Shown: positions 20,461 to 31,522 of the stretch, piece by piece
Position numbering within the stretch: position 1 is the first letter of the stretch
How the letters are laid out: the number at the start of each line of letters is the position of its first letter
Origin: Azolla caroliniana
Lineage: Eukaryota > Polypodiophyta
Reading direction: 5' to 3'
NCBI GenBank assembly: GCA_043228905.1
Contig: JBHGNT010000022.1
Span: 4,464,001-4,528,000, forward strand
Length of the DNA: 64,000 bases
Program-made: the position numbers and the translations under genes
Notes under the pieces: model-generated
Database searches by the model: none
Told to the model about the DNA's origin: nothing
The model's input: the letters and a program-made list of their open reading frames with translations, nothing else

Positions 20461-21258
20461 ATGAAGATGGACGAGGAATATCTCATGGAGGCAATGTTAA
20501 AGATGATAATGGAATATTCGAGAGAGGGGAAAAGACAAGATGCGGCCCAACAAGTCGTTGAAAGCGTGGTCAAGCGAGTTGGCTATTTCGATGGGGGCAT
20601 AGTCCAAAATTTTCTAGACACCTACAATGCCGAGATGGATTTGAGAGGTGTGAATGAAGCTATGAGGCTGGAGTACTTTAGTCGGGTGGTGGTTGAACCG
20701 AACTACGAAGAGGTAAAAGAGCTTCGAGACGCTCCTGATTTGTGGGTGACTTTCAAGGAGGCTCTACTGGAGGCATATGGCTACGAGACACAGAAGGGAC
20801 AAAGTTTGTACAAGTTCGACCAATGGGTGTCATCAATGAAGACCCACTGGAGTGCCATGGATGCCTTCGTTGAGTTTGAGTGTCGCTTTGATCAACTCTC
20901 AGAACGGGATCGAAGATTGGTGGGTATGAATAAAGTTCTACTATTTGTAAAGTCAATCGATCGATATGAAAGGAAGGCCATTGGAATCCAACTCGAGGAT
21001 GACAATGGTGCAAATGGCCTCATCGAGGATTGGGCCAGAGTGAGGGTATGCCGACAACACGACGAGAGGAAGATGAGATTCTTGTCGACAACAACACGAC
21101 CCATGAGGGATGTTCAAAGGAGAACGGGATATGGCAATACACCACCACCGAAGGTAGAAAGCTCGAAGAAGGAAGATTCGATACTCAACATAGAAGTCTT
21201 TATGAGAGAGGCTTTCGAGAACTTAAAGGCGCAGGTTGAGGCTGAAGAGAAGCTTTAA
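20461..21258 (+). CDS. LARD-1 gag-like protein
   Basis: A 265-codon ORF starting MKMDEEYLMEAMLKMIMEYS shortly after the primer site and ending with TAA at 21256. The middle part (GYFDGGIVQNFLDTYNAEMD; ELRDAPDLWVTFKEALLEAY; QSLYKFDQWVSSMKTHWSAM; FVEFECRFDQLSERDRRL) has the pattern of a Ty3/gypsy gag capsid domain. There is no zinc knuckle, protease or pol. The element is therefore a gag-only, non-autonomous LTR element, like those called TR-GAG in plants. The stop is followed by 229 more open codons in the same frame, so it may be a recent nonsense change or a natural end. Confidence 0.7.
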   Translation: MKMDEEYLMEAMLKMIMEYSREGKRQDAAQQVVESVVKRVGYFDGGIVQNFLDTYNAEMDLRGVNEAMRLEYFSRVVVEPNYEEVKELRDAPDLWVTFKEALLEAYGYETQKGQSLYKFDQWVSSMKTHWSAMDAFVEFECRFDQLSERDRRLVGMNKVLLFVKSIDRYERKAIGIQLEDDNGANGLIEDWARVRVCRQHDERKMRFLSTTTRPMRDVQRRTGYGNTPPPKVESSKKEDSILNIEVFMREAFENLKAQVEAEEKL

Positions 21259-21945
21259 AAGGAGCAAAAACTGAAGCAGACGGTGATCGAGGAACGAATG
21301 CGGGTAAGAGAAGTGGGCAAGATGAATGCCCAAGCTCGGTACCACGATGGTACCACGAGAGAAGTTGTGGAACACGACACCTTCTCGTCTTGCAAAGAAA
21401 CAATGACGAAGAATGAAACCAATGAATCGAGGATGGCGAACGCCACTTCAAGTGAGGAAAAATGTTTCGAAACACGCATCATGTCTGAAACATCGAGTAA
21501 TGAAGGTGCAAGTATGAGCAAAGCTTGCGTGATTGAGGGATGTAAAGAGTGTGAGGTCGACGTGATTGAGGCGGTAGCCACGAGGAATGACATCGAGTCA
21601 CAGATGGCTATGGAAGAGTCCACAACGGATGACTGTGTCAAGACTTTCCCAACACATGATCTAGAGACTTGGGCAGTTGCGTCCGAGAGCCAACATGAGA
21701 GCCAAGAGACGGAAAGTGGTCGGGAGGCAAATATTGAAGACAATGCGAATAACAACATTGAGCGAAAGATGGCTATGGATAAGAAGACGGTGACCGATGG
21801 TGCCGGGGTTCTCCCCACAATTGTTTCTAAGACTTCGGGAGTTGTGCCCGATTGCCAACATGAAACCGGAGAGACGGAAGGTGGTGACAGGAAATTGAAG
21901 GACCGAAATGGCGATGAGGACGACGAGGTGAATGACCACAACTGA
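21259..21945 (+). pseudogene. LARD-1 in-frame extension after gag stop
   Basis: Same frame as gag, directly after the TAA at 21256, and open to the stop at 21943. It is very hydrophilic (Glu, Thr, Ser, Asn rich) with repeated units such as ETWAVASESQHESQET and KTSGVVPDCQHETGET. A third unit follows in DNA at about 21970-22025. I recognise no domain. It could be the C-terminal half of one longer gag protein cut by a single nonsense codon, or spacer sequence that happens to be open. Confidence 0.45.
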
Positions 21946-22425
21946 AGGTATCCCTCCACACTAGTTCTGGAGACTTCGGTAGTTGTGTCTGAGAGCCAAC
22001 ATAAGACTGGAGAGACAAAAGGTGACGGCGAGGAGATGAGAGTCGAAGCCAGCGCATACGGAGGAATGGTGCCCAACAAGGAGGCCAAGAACAAAGCTAC
22101 AATAGAGTTCGATGAAGATCTAGAGAGCGGCATGAAATGAAGAACCGGAAGACAACCCAGATGGAAGATGACACGGTTGGTATTCCGACCTGAACGGAAG
22201 CCGAACCAGATGGGAAGTGATCAGATGGCGAGCGAATGATATGGTTGATCGGATGGCAACGATGGTTCAGGTGGAAGGAATGCATGTGCTCAAAATGGAG
22301 GACAAAGGCCAACACAGGCGAGGCGTAAGAAAGAAAGAAATCAAAGGCCAACCACCTTTGAGTCCACCACATCACTCTTTTCTTCTTCGCACATGCCGGC
22401 GGATGTGTGGTTTGGTGAGGGTGGA
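21946..22425 (+). other. LARD-1 3' non-coding region and pre-LTR block
   Basis: No convincing ORF. At 22240-22325 it matches LARD-2 60200-60270 (ATCGGATGGC...ATGGTTC...CAAAATGGA). At 22390-22425 it holds the block CACATGCCGG...TGTGTGGTTTGGTGAGGGTGGA that also precedes the 3' LTR of Gyp-T and, more diverged, of LARD-2. That block probably contains the polypurine tract. Confidence 0.6.
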
Positions 22426-22823
22426 TGTCGTGATGTTGTGTGTCCAATGGGAGAAATTGTGAAATAGTGTAGTTCCATGCACATTACACAAACACAAACG
22501 ATTATAAATATGAAAATTATCCTAGGGCCTAGTGGCATTCGAGTGCATATAGAGGGGTGCAAGCAAGATTTGAACCTTACACCTCCAAGATAGAAGACAT
22601 TTATTTTACCATTAGGGCTACTACCAAGTACTTTAAACATTATGTATTTCTTTTCATATTCAAAAGGCATAGGAAAACACAAAACCATGTTCCAAGCCCA
22701 TGGTTTTGTGCATGTTAGAAGCATGGATAGACCTATAAAAACCCTCATAAGGCTTGCATAAAGGGGGGGCTCATAATGTGATATCATTATCATCACCATC
22801 AATATAATCTTCTTCTTAATATT
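22426..22823 (+). repeat. LARD-1 3' LTR, first part
   Basis: TGTCGTGATGTTGTGTGTCC onward, highly similar to the 5' LTR at 19787. It ends at the Cop-K TSD ATATT (22819-22823) and resumes at 28458. Confidence 0.85.
22561..22627 (-). other. tRNA-like module in LARD-1 3' LTR
   Basis: Copy of the module at 19900-19966: A-box-like TAGCCCTAATGG, then a T arm with one stem change (GTAAGGTTCAAATCTTGC). The anticodon-arm region has changed more (AAATAAATGTCTTCTATCTT), so the stem has mismatches here. Confidence 0.5.
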
Positions 22824-23210
22824 TGTTGAGAGACAAGCTCAACATTGGCCAGATCAGCTGAAGAAGCCGAGGACCGGATCGGTTGGGACCGATTGGTTAG
22901 GCCGAGTGCGTAAACCGGGAGGTCGTTAGGAAAGATATTCCGTGAGGAATATATTTGGGAGTTAGTGTAGGAGCTCTTAATGAGCATTGAAGTACTATCA
23001 GTGCTTCGGTCAGTCCTTCGAGGACTTGTATAAAAGTGTTCACTAAGCACGTCTTATGTACAGACTGAGTATTATTATTGAATATAGAGTTTTCTGTGTT
23101 TCACTCTCTGTCTCTCCCGCGTATACTGTGTAAGCCCAAGCTCTCCATTGAACCTGAGTTTCCTTCCTCTGTTCTGTCTTCATACCTGCTTCCGCATGCT
23201 ATTATCTACA
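22824..23210 (+). repeat. Cop-K 5' LTR
   Basis: TGTTGAGAGACAAGC to ATTATCTACA. TATA box TATAAAAG at 23029-23036. The primer site begins at the next base. Confidence 0.95.
23029..23036 (+). promoter_or_regulatory. TATA box in Cop-K 5' LTR
   Basis: TATAAAAG in the context CTTGTATAAAAGTGTTCACT, also present in the 3' LTR and in related copia LTRs here (Cop-D, Cop-B). Confidence 0.55.
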
Positions 23211-23222
23211 TGGTATCATAGC
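23211..23222 (+). other. Cop-K primer binding site
   Basis: TGGTATCATAGC directly after the LTR, one base different from the initiator tRNA-Met site TGGTATCAGAGC. Confidence 0.85.
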
Positions 23223-23282
23223 GCGAGGGTTGAGAACCTCTCTGTAGCCGACACAGCTTAACGAAGAAGAACAAAAAGAACG

Positions 23283-26200
23283 ATGGATAGAGGCATGGCG
23301 AGCTCGCTTCCAACAGAGAAGCTCGACAGAACCAAATACGCGTCTTGGTCCTACAAGATGCACCAGTACCTGCTCGGGCATGGCTACTGGAGTTATGTCG
23401 AAGGAGCTAATGACGCGGCACCCGAATCGACACACAGAGACTTCCCGTTGTGGGTGCAATCGGCGAGCAGGGTATTGTACTGCTTCGCGGTGTGTGTAGG
23501 CGAACAACTATTAAGCTATGTTCGGGATGCAAAGACGCCGAAGGGTGCGTGGGAAAATTTGAAAAAGATTTTCGCCGCGAGCACCACAACTAGGAAGCTT
23601 TAGCTCCGACAGGAGTTGAGCAACCTACGACAACGTGATTTGTCGGTGGCGGACTATACCTCGAAGATCAAGGATATTTGCGACTCCCTCGCCTCCATAC
23701 AGGTGAACATCGAGGAGAGCGAGATGGTCCAGATCTGTCTCGGAGGTTTGGCGTCGAAGTTCGGAGCGTTCCGAACGGCTGTGTGTACCCGGGAGAATAC
23801 GCCGTCCTTTTTCAAGAACCACGCGGGTGCGTCGACGAGCACGCATACCGACAGCAAAATGTTGTACACGGAGGGAGATAGGCCTCATGGACGTGGAGGA
23901 CAAGGCGAGTCGGGGCGCAATGAAGGCGGCCGACGACATCAAGGAAGAAGGCACCGAAGTGATGCCGACAACAACTCTGGACCCTCCGGAAGCAGGGGGA
24001 GTCGAAGCGATGAGAACCGACAAGGGAAGGCCATCGCGGAGTGCTGGTACTGTGGCAAGAAAGGCCACAAGGAAAGTGAGTGCTGGAAGAAGCGCGCCGA
24101 TTCGGAGAGAAATGGCGCCAGACATACCGACAAGGGAAATCGGCAACGATCGCACTACGCCGAAGACTCCGTGGGAGTCGGAGAAGGGACTACCTTCGTG
24201 ACGAGACACGAAGCAAACTCAATGAAACAGACCACCCCGAGATTGGACGAGGTGTGGTACATAGACTCCGGCACGTCAAACCACATGACGAGCCATAAGG
24301 AGTGGTTCTCGTACTTTGAAAAACCGATACAACCTGGAGTAGTCGCAACTGGAGACGACACTCCGCATCCGATTGCGAATGTCGGAGAAGTTCCCCTTAG
24401 CCACGTCGGGCAAAAAGGGAAACTCATGAACGTGCTGCACGTCCCGACAATCACGAAAAACTTGGTCTCGGTCGGACAGATCGTCGACCAAGGGATGGAG
24501 GTTCGGTTTACACACCTCGGGTGCTTCATTGAGGAAGAAGGCCATGTGATTGCTCAAGGGCGCAGAGACGGGAGGATGTTCATCCTCGATTCCATTGACG
24601 GCGGCACCGCAATGTTCGCAAAGGGACAAAAAGCCGAGTCGGACATCGACTTGTGGCACAAGCGGATAGGCCACATCAACTACCAGCGGCTTCAAGATCT
24701 GCAATCGAAACAGGTAGTGTTCGGATTGCCCAAGTTTAGTGGCCGAAAGGCACAAATTTGTGAATTCTGCCAGCTCGGGAAGCAACACCGACTTCCTTTC
24801 CCCAACGAGCGAAACCGGAGCCGGAACAAGCTCGACCTTATACACTCGGATGTGTGGGGGCCGGCACAAAACGTTAGCCTTGGCGGGAGCCAATATTTCG
24901 TCTCCTTCATCGACGACCACACGCGGCACACGCGGATCTACCTCATTGAGAGGAAGAGCGAAGTCTTCGACTGTTTCCAGGACCTCAAAGGGTTCGTGGA
25001 AACCGAAACGGGACGAAAGATCAAGTGCCTGCAGTCGAATGGCGGGAAAGAGTACTTTTCCGGTCAATTCAATGGTTACCTACAACAAATGGGAATTCGG
25101 CGTGAATTCAGTTGTAGATACACGCCAGAGCAGAACGGCGTGGCCGAGAGGTAGAATCGGTCGATTGTGGAAGCGGCACGGGCAATGCTGGAGGAGAAGA
25201 GCTTGCCCAAGTTCTACTGGGCCGAGGCGGTAAGGACCGCGGTATACATCCAGAACCGGATCGGAGACAAAGTGTCGACCCACGAGCTATATTTCGGAAC
25301 GAAGCCGAACTTGTGACACTTGAGGGTGTTCGGTAGCATCGCGTATGTGCATATACCGAAGGAGAAAAGGAGGAAGCTGGACACAAAGGCCGAGAAATGC
25401 ATCTTGGTCGGTTACTCGGACGAGCAGAAGGGTTATAAGTGCTATAACCCTCGCACCAAACAAGCGTGTGTCAGTCACGACGTTGTGTTTGACGAGTCCG
25501 CGTCCTGGTACCTACCCCCGACTACGAACCTCGACTCCAATCCGAGCTCTGACGATGAGGTCAGCGAGGCCGAGATGCCTCCGGATGAGCCCGAAGTTGA
25601 GACCTGCGAAGAGAGTCCGATTTCACTCCGGTTAAGCTGACCGATTGGACGACTGAGTCGGTACGACCAGTCCGATGAAGAGCCGACGAGTAGTGGAGAC
25701 TCGGCCGTGCATTCCCCGCGCAGGAAGCCGAGGAGACGGCTTATGCGCAAAGAGAAAGGGAAGAAGAAGGTGTCGGATTCTGGCACGGAAAGGAACGAGT
25801 AAGACCGACGCGAGTCTGACTCCGAGGGAGCTGGTGAAAAGTCTTTAAAGATGAAGACCGCGTCGACCGAGAAGGCCTCGACATCGGCTGATGTGAGATT
25901 ACGCCGATCTACCCGCCAGAAGAATCCTGTTTTACGGTTCGGATACGACGAGTACATGGCGCATCATTATGCGTACATGATCCGTGTAGCGGAAGTGCGT
26001 GAGCCGGAGAGCTACGCAGAAGTGGCTAAAGACGCGAATTGGCGTGTCGCGATGGAAGAAGAGATGCACGCATTGGCGGAGAACGAGACCTGGGACCTGG
26101 TTGATGCACCAAAGGGTATGAAGCCGATCGGGTGTAGGTGGGTGTACAACGTCAAGTACAACACCGATGGCTCGGTCAACCGGTACAAGGCTCGGCTAGT

Positions 26201-28076
26201 GGCAAAGGGCTACGCGCAGAAACACAACATCGACTACGATGAGACGTTTGCGCCGGTCGCGAAAATGACGACCGTCCGTGTTTTGCTTGCAGTAGCCGCG
26301 GCCAAGGGGGTGGCACTTACATCAGATGGATGTAAAGAATGCGTTCCTGCAAGGTGACCTTGAGGAACAGGTGTACATGGTACAGCCCCCTGGATTTCAC
26401 TCCGGAACGAACTCCTCGGTAGTCTGTCGATTGAAGAAGTCCCTTTACGGACTGAAGCAAGCCCCGTGTGCCTGGAACGCGAAGATCACGCAGCAACTGC
26501 GTCGGATGGGCTTCGTCACATCAAAATCGGACTCTTCCTTGTTTATCTGGAAAGTTCGACTTGGACCGGTTAGTATTTTACTATATGTTGATGACTTGGT
26601 CATCACCGGCGCCGACCTAAGTGAAATCGATCGCGTGAAGCTCCAGCTTGCGGCATCGTTCGACATGAAGGATCTGGGGGACCTTCATTACTTCCTCGGG
26701 ATCGAAGTGATCCATACCCCCGAAGGCATATTGATCAGCCAACGTCATTACGTGTTGAGTATGCTCTTCAAACTCGGGATGGCCGACTGTAAGTCCATCT
26801 CGACTCCTCTGGACAGAACCATCAAGCTTCGTCCCGATACGGGAAAGATATGCGGCCCGACGAGGTTCCGAAAATTGTCAGAAGCCTCATATACTTGACC
26901 ATCACCCGACCCGACCTCAGTTATCCGGTCGGGGTGATCAGTCAGTTCATGGCGCGACCTACCGAGGAGCACCTTCAGTGTGCGCAACGCATACTCCGGT
27001 ATGTCAACGGCACTAAGGACCGGGGACTACTATATCAGACCGGTGCAGCCACGCAGTTAGTCGGCTACACCGATGCTGATTGGGCTGGCAACGCCGCTGA
27101 TCGACGATCCACGTCCGGATACGTGTTCTCCTTCGGGAGTGCCGCGATCGCGTGGAGCAGTAAGAAGCAGTCGACAGTTGCACTGTCGACCACCGAAGCG
27201 AAGTACCGAGGAGTGGCTGTCGCGACATGCGAAGCCATATGGTTGAAGCGGCTACTTAAGGACCTGCAAGAGGAAGTGTCAAATCCAACGACGATCTACT
27301 GCGACAACCTCAGCAGCATCCAGCTCGCGAAAAACCCCGTTTTCCATGCACGGACCAAGCACATTGAGGTGCACAACCATTTCATCTGTGAGCGTGTCCA
27401 TTCCGGTGAAGTCGAACTTCAGTACGTTCCGACGGATCGGCAGACTGCCGACATCTTCACCAAGCCTCTTGGTCTGGACAAGTTGCGGAAATTCGCGGGT
27501 GCCGTCGGATTGCGTCACCTCGACGTGCCAAACTTGAGGGGGAGAACTGTCCACCAAGCAAGGCAGCAGGAAAGGAGCGGAGACCGCGACACCACCGAGT
27601 CGGTTTACTCGGTTGTCGAGTTCGACTTCGGATCGGCTGAAGAAGCCGAGGGCGGACCCGCGGAAAAGTTCAGAAGTGGACAGAAGGGGAGCAGCCGAAG
27701 GAGAGAGCCGAAGCCAACCACGCATAGGGGAGATAACGCCATCGAGGGCGAGAAGACCGAAGACGAGTTGGAGACAGCAAACTCGGACGAGAGCGAAAAC
27801 CGATCGGAGGTAGCCGAGTCGGTTCGGATGTTTGATTCAGACACGCTGAATCAACTGAGGCCTAAGCGGAAGAAAAGGCAGCAGGAGAAGCGTCAACACC
27901 GCAAAAGCAGAAGAGCTGATAAGGGCCGCATGAGCAGACAAGCGGACCGGAAGGGTCGAAGCGCGCGGAGTCGAACAGGTCGAGGAGCGCGAGCGAGGCA
28001 CGAAGCCAAGAGGAACCGAAGCCGTGAGCCCGAGGATCCCGAAGAGCCCCGAGTTGAGCTTGAGGGGGAGTGTTGA
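23283..28076 (+). pseudogene. Cop-K gag-pol polyprotein, broken
   Basis: Start MDRGMASSLPTEKLDRTKYA at 23283. gag runs to about 24040, with a zinc knuckle CWYCGKKGHKESEC at 24042-24083 and protease near 24264 (IDSGTSNHMTSHKEWF). Pre-integrase HHCC lies at 24645-24800 and the integrase core at 24835-25150 (LIHSDVWGPAQN; FIDDHTRHT). RT spans 26000-26800 ([24 protein letters not shown]) and RNase H 26950-27500 (DADWAGNAADRRSTSGY; FTKPLGLDKL). An Arg/Ser/Glu-rich tail continues to 28076. Stops: 23601, 25152, 25314, 25638, 25800. Frameshifts: near 26308 (an extra G in a G run) and near 26870. The second catalytic integrase Asp is replaced by Asn (LQSNGGKEY). The final TGA lies inside the 3' LTR. 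Confidence 0.95.
28060..28070 (+). other. Cop-K polypurine tract
   Basis: TTGAGGGGGAG directly before the 3' LTR. It is also coding, as part of the pol tail. The same tract occurs in Cop-A (minus strand, 5182-5172). Confidence 0.8.
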
Positions 28077-28457
28077 GAGACAAGCTCAACATCGGCCAGA
28101 TCGGCTGAAGAAGCCGAGGACCGGATCGGCTGGGACCGATCGGTTAGGCCGAGTGCGTAAACCAAGAGGTCGTTAGGAAAGATATTCCGTGAGGAATATA
28201 TTTGGGAGTTAGTGTAGGAGCTCTTAATGAGCATTGAAGTATTGTCAGTACTTCGGTCAGTCCTTCCAGGACTTGTATAAAAGTGTTCACTAAGCACGTC
28301 TTATGTACAGACTGAGTATTATTATTGAATATAGAGTTTTCTATGTTTCACTCTCTGTCTCTCCCGCATATACTGTGTAAGCCCAAGCTCTCCATTGAAC
28401 CTGAGTTTCCTTCCTCTGTTCTGTCTTCATACCTGCTTCCACGCACTATTTTCTACA
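28071..28457 (+). repeat. Cop-K 3' LTR
   Basis: Same length as the 5' LTR and about 95.6% identical by eye. It is followed by the TSD ATATT. Its first six bases TGTTGA supply the last Cys codon and stop of pol. Confidence 0.95.
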
Positions 28458-28485
28458 ATATTCTTCTTGAAATCTATCTTCTTCT
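28458..28485 (+). repeat. LARD-1 3' LTR, middle scrap
   Basis: ATATTCTTCTTGAAATC onward, identical to 20236-20263 of the 5' LTR. It is cut at CTTCT by segment P. The LTR resumes at 37761 (TTGAGTCTAA). Confidence 0.8.
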
Positions 28486-28499
28486 CAATTGAAGTGTTC

Positions 28500-29465
28500 A
28501 TGTGAAGTGTTCTCCATAGACACATTGTACTATGTTGTGTGTATAGAAGGATGTAAAGTACTCATCTTGTACATAGAGTATTGTCCGTCCTTAAGAGAAT
28601 TGTACTAATTATGTTTTAATCCATGTGAAGGGTTCTCCATATACACATTGTACTATGTTGTGTGTTGGTTCTGTACTATGTTGTGTTTACAAAAGGATGT
28701 AAAGTACTCATCTTGTACTCATAGTATTGTCCGTCCTTAAGAGAATTGTACTAAGTATCGATTAATCCATGTGAAGGGTTCTCCATAGACACATTGTACT
28801 ATGTTGTGTGTTGGTTTTGTACTATGTTGTGTGTATAGAAGGATGTAAAGTACTCATCTTGTACTGGTGAGTATTGTCCGTACTTAAGAGAATTGTACTA
28901 ATTATGTTTTAATCCGTGTGAAGGGTTCTCCATATACACATTGTACTATGTTGTGTGTTGGTTCTGTACTATGTTGTGTTTACAAAAGGATGTAAAGTAC
29001 TCATCTTGTACTCATAGTATTGTCCGTCCTTAAGAGAATTGTACTAAGTATCGATTAATCCATGTGAAGGGTTCTCCATAGACACATTGTACTATGTTGT
29101 GTGTTGGTTTTGTACTATGTTGTGTTTACAAAAGGATGTAAAGTACTCATCTTGTACTTATAGTATTGTCCGTCCTTAAGAGAATTGTACTAATTATGTT
29201 TTAATCCATGTGAAGGGTTCTCCATAGACACATTGTACTATGTTGTGTTTACAGGAGGATGTAAAGTACTCATCTTGTACTCATAGTATTGTCCGTCCTT
29301 AAGAGAATTGTACTAAGTATCGATTAATCCATGTGAAGGGTTCTACATAGACACATTGTACTATGTTGTGTGTTGGTTTTGTACTATGTTGTGTTTACAA
29401 AAGGATATAAAGTACTCATCTTGTACTCATAGTATTGTCCGTCCTTAAGAGAATTGTACTAAATC
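28500..29465 (+). repeat. Tandem array, seven units of about 145 bp
   Basis: Units start with TCCATGTGAAGGGTTCTCCA and contain ATTGTACTATGTTGTGT, GATGTAAAGTACTCATC and TTAAGAGAATTGTACTAA. Unit starts are near 28497, 28620, 28765, 28911, 29056, 29203 and 29327. Two unit types alternate by their ends (AATTATGTTTTAA or AAGTATCGATTAA). One unit is about 20 bp shorter. Confidence 0.85.
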
Positions 29466-29493
29466 AGTATTTACTCATGTTGTACTCATAGTA

Positions 29494-30408
29494 TTGTACT
29501 CATCTTGTACTCACCAAAGCAGGTATTTCTCCTTATTCAATATTCGTATGCAATGGAATTACTTCGGGTCTGGACATGGAAAAGGAGAGCATGATGGCGC
29601 GGGGGCTGTGATCAAACGTGCCCTTACAAGTGAGCAGTTGGATAATAATGGCGCTAAGTTACAAAATGCACATGATGTTGTGCAGTGGCTAACATGGAAG
29701 ATGTCAAATGATGGTAAGAACAGATTGTTTGTTGAAGTTTGCGCTGATGAGGTCGATAGAACTAAATCATATGGTTGTAAAACCGTGAAAGGCACACGCA
29801 GCACCCATTGTGTGTTAGGGTTTAGCCGCAAGGACACAACCCAATTGTTACTTCGTAGTTTATCATGCTTTTGTTCCATGTGTCTAGATGAAGCTTGGGA
29901 TAAATGCATCAACCTATTAATCGTGGAGCCCTAGAAGCTGCAGAAGCTTGAGTCTGAACGACAAGATGATATTGAAGAGGATGTGCATTCAAACGATATT
30001 GTATACTACAACCAAAATCAAGACTTGGCAGTTTTATTGGAAGTTGGAGATCATTTTGCAGTGCTCAAATATTCTCAGAATGAAGATTTAGAAGACTACT
30101 ACATTGTGGTGTGCAAGCAAGGAAAGACATTATTGAAAGAAGTGGTGAGGGATGGTTGGGGCAACAATTTCAACGTTGGTGAGTCTGTCGTGTATGGAAA
30201 CTATTATGCAAAGCTACCGCAGTGCAAGAACACATATGCATTACTAAAAGAAGCACCCATCGCAATAATCTACGTTGATGCCATTCTTGCGATCAAATTC
30301 AATATGACTCAAGCAAAGCACAAGGTTAAGGGATACAACACTATCTACAAGGTCCCCCAAGAGGTTCATGAGCACATATTAGGGGAGGTCTCTCTATTTA
30401 ATGCTTGA
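29494..30408 (+). pseudogene. ORF with HGKGEHDGAG motif, one internal stop
   Basis: One frame stays open from 29494 to the TGA at 30406 except for a TAG at 29932. The conserved-looking start is MQWNYFGSGHGKGEHDGAGA, followed by VIKRALTSEQL and AHDVVQWLTWKM. A Cys/His-bearing region comes next (RSTHCVLGFS; SLSCFCSMCLDEAWDKCINL), then a C-terminal half with KYSQNEDLEDYYIVVCKQGK and GESVVYGNYYAKLPQCKN. The HGKGxxDGxG pattern reminds me of a domain found in proteins linked to eukaryotic DNA transposons, but I cannot place it in a named family. Upstream codons overlap the tandem array, so the N-terminal part may be missing or in an unseen exon. Confidence 0.5.
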
Positions 30409-30593
30409 AAGTCACCCTATCAATACATTGTACTAGAAAACTGAAAAACATCCACTTGGAGTTCACTATTAATTTTGATGATTGACAAATGAATTGATAT
30501 ATTTCGTCTTTCTTCCAAAGGGTTTATGCCTCTCAACCACTTGTACTTATCTTTCATAATATATTAGTTGTTGTCAACAGGACTTGGATTTCT

Positions 30594-31393
30594 TAATTGC
30601 CGATATTGCTCATGTTTCCTGATGTTATTTCAGCATAGGAGTTTTGCAGAGTTGGTGTGTCCTCTGTTGGCACATAAATCTGCTCTTCTTTTGCTACCAA
30701 GAGAAGATTGTTAGTTGAATTCATTAAAGACTTTAATATTGTAAGATTTTCTACTGTAAGTTCATTTTTCAAAGGGGGCGATGAATTCTGTGAAGACAAC
30801 AATGAAAATTATTCTCTCAGAATCCTTTTTTGTTTCATGATATGTCTTGTGAAGCCATCTGAGTTTTTACTTCTTGTATATAAATCCTGAATATCCAAGC
30901 TATGGATTTTAAAGTACAGACCTTCCTTTCCTTAACAAAATAATCCAACTTCTGAAACAATAATTTGTGATAGCTCAAAAAGGTAAGTGTTTCCTTACTA
31001 TTGTTAGTGGATGATTCATCCTTTGGGATGATATCATCAAAATATGGCCCACATTGCTTCAACAATTTGCACACATTCTGGTTACCGTCCAAATGGGATT
31101 GATGAATCAGTCTATACTTCAGTATATCTTCAATAACACCCGATACCCGATATTTTCTGTTTCTCATCATCAACACCTAAAAACCTAAATTTTCCTAGCA
31201 AGCTAAGAAGACTTTCAAGCATTTTATCTACAATAGACTGAAAGACTTTGCGAGGATTAGGAGATGATCTCAAAAAAGAAACAAAACGTTGTAAAATAAG
31301 AATACTTAGATCAAAAAGTATATTCCCATTGTTTTTGATATATGTTGATGAGCAAAATATAGAAGCAATCCTTAAACATGAACTTGATTTCAC
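30594..31393 (-). pseudogene. URB2/Npa2-like gene fragment
   Basis: Minus strand, three pieces in order: 31393-31150 (CLRIASIFCSSTYIKNNGN; LQRFVSFLRSSPNPRKVFQS), 31150-30880 (GVIEDILKYRLIHQSHLDGN; LSYHKLLFQKLDYFVKERKV) and 30800-30594 (LKSLMNSTNNLLLVAKEEQI; YVPTEDTP). These fit, from memory, the N-terminal helical region of plant URB2-like proteins, nucleolar factors of 60S ribosome biogenesis. The first two pieces are separated by a frameshift at a short local duplication near 31141-31154 (CGATACC CGATATT). Further stops follow. No start or C-terminus is present, so it is a captured fragment and not a working gene. Confidence 0.45.
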
Positions 31394-31522
31394 ACTGGTA
31401 TAACTATTTCAGATTCATGAACTGGATTTTTTACATTGGCAATTGAAACAGTATTTTGGTATCCAAATAATTCAATTTCAGACATCACTAACAACTAAAG
31501 TTCAAGTACAATCGAAAGACAA

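Larger units (their letters stand above)
22824..28457 (+). mobile_element. Cop-K: full-length Ty1/copia element (5634 bp)
   Basis: Two 387-bp LTRs, primer site, gag-pol, purine tract and a perfect 5-bp TSD ATATT (22819-22823 and 28458-28462). By eye the LTRs differ at about 17 of 387 positions (about 95.6% identity), so it is moderately old. All domains are present but the coding frame has at least five stops and two frameshifts. It was inserted into the LARD-1 3' LTR. Confidence 0.95.
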
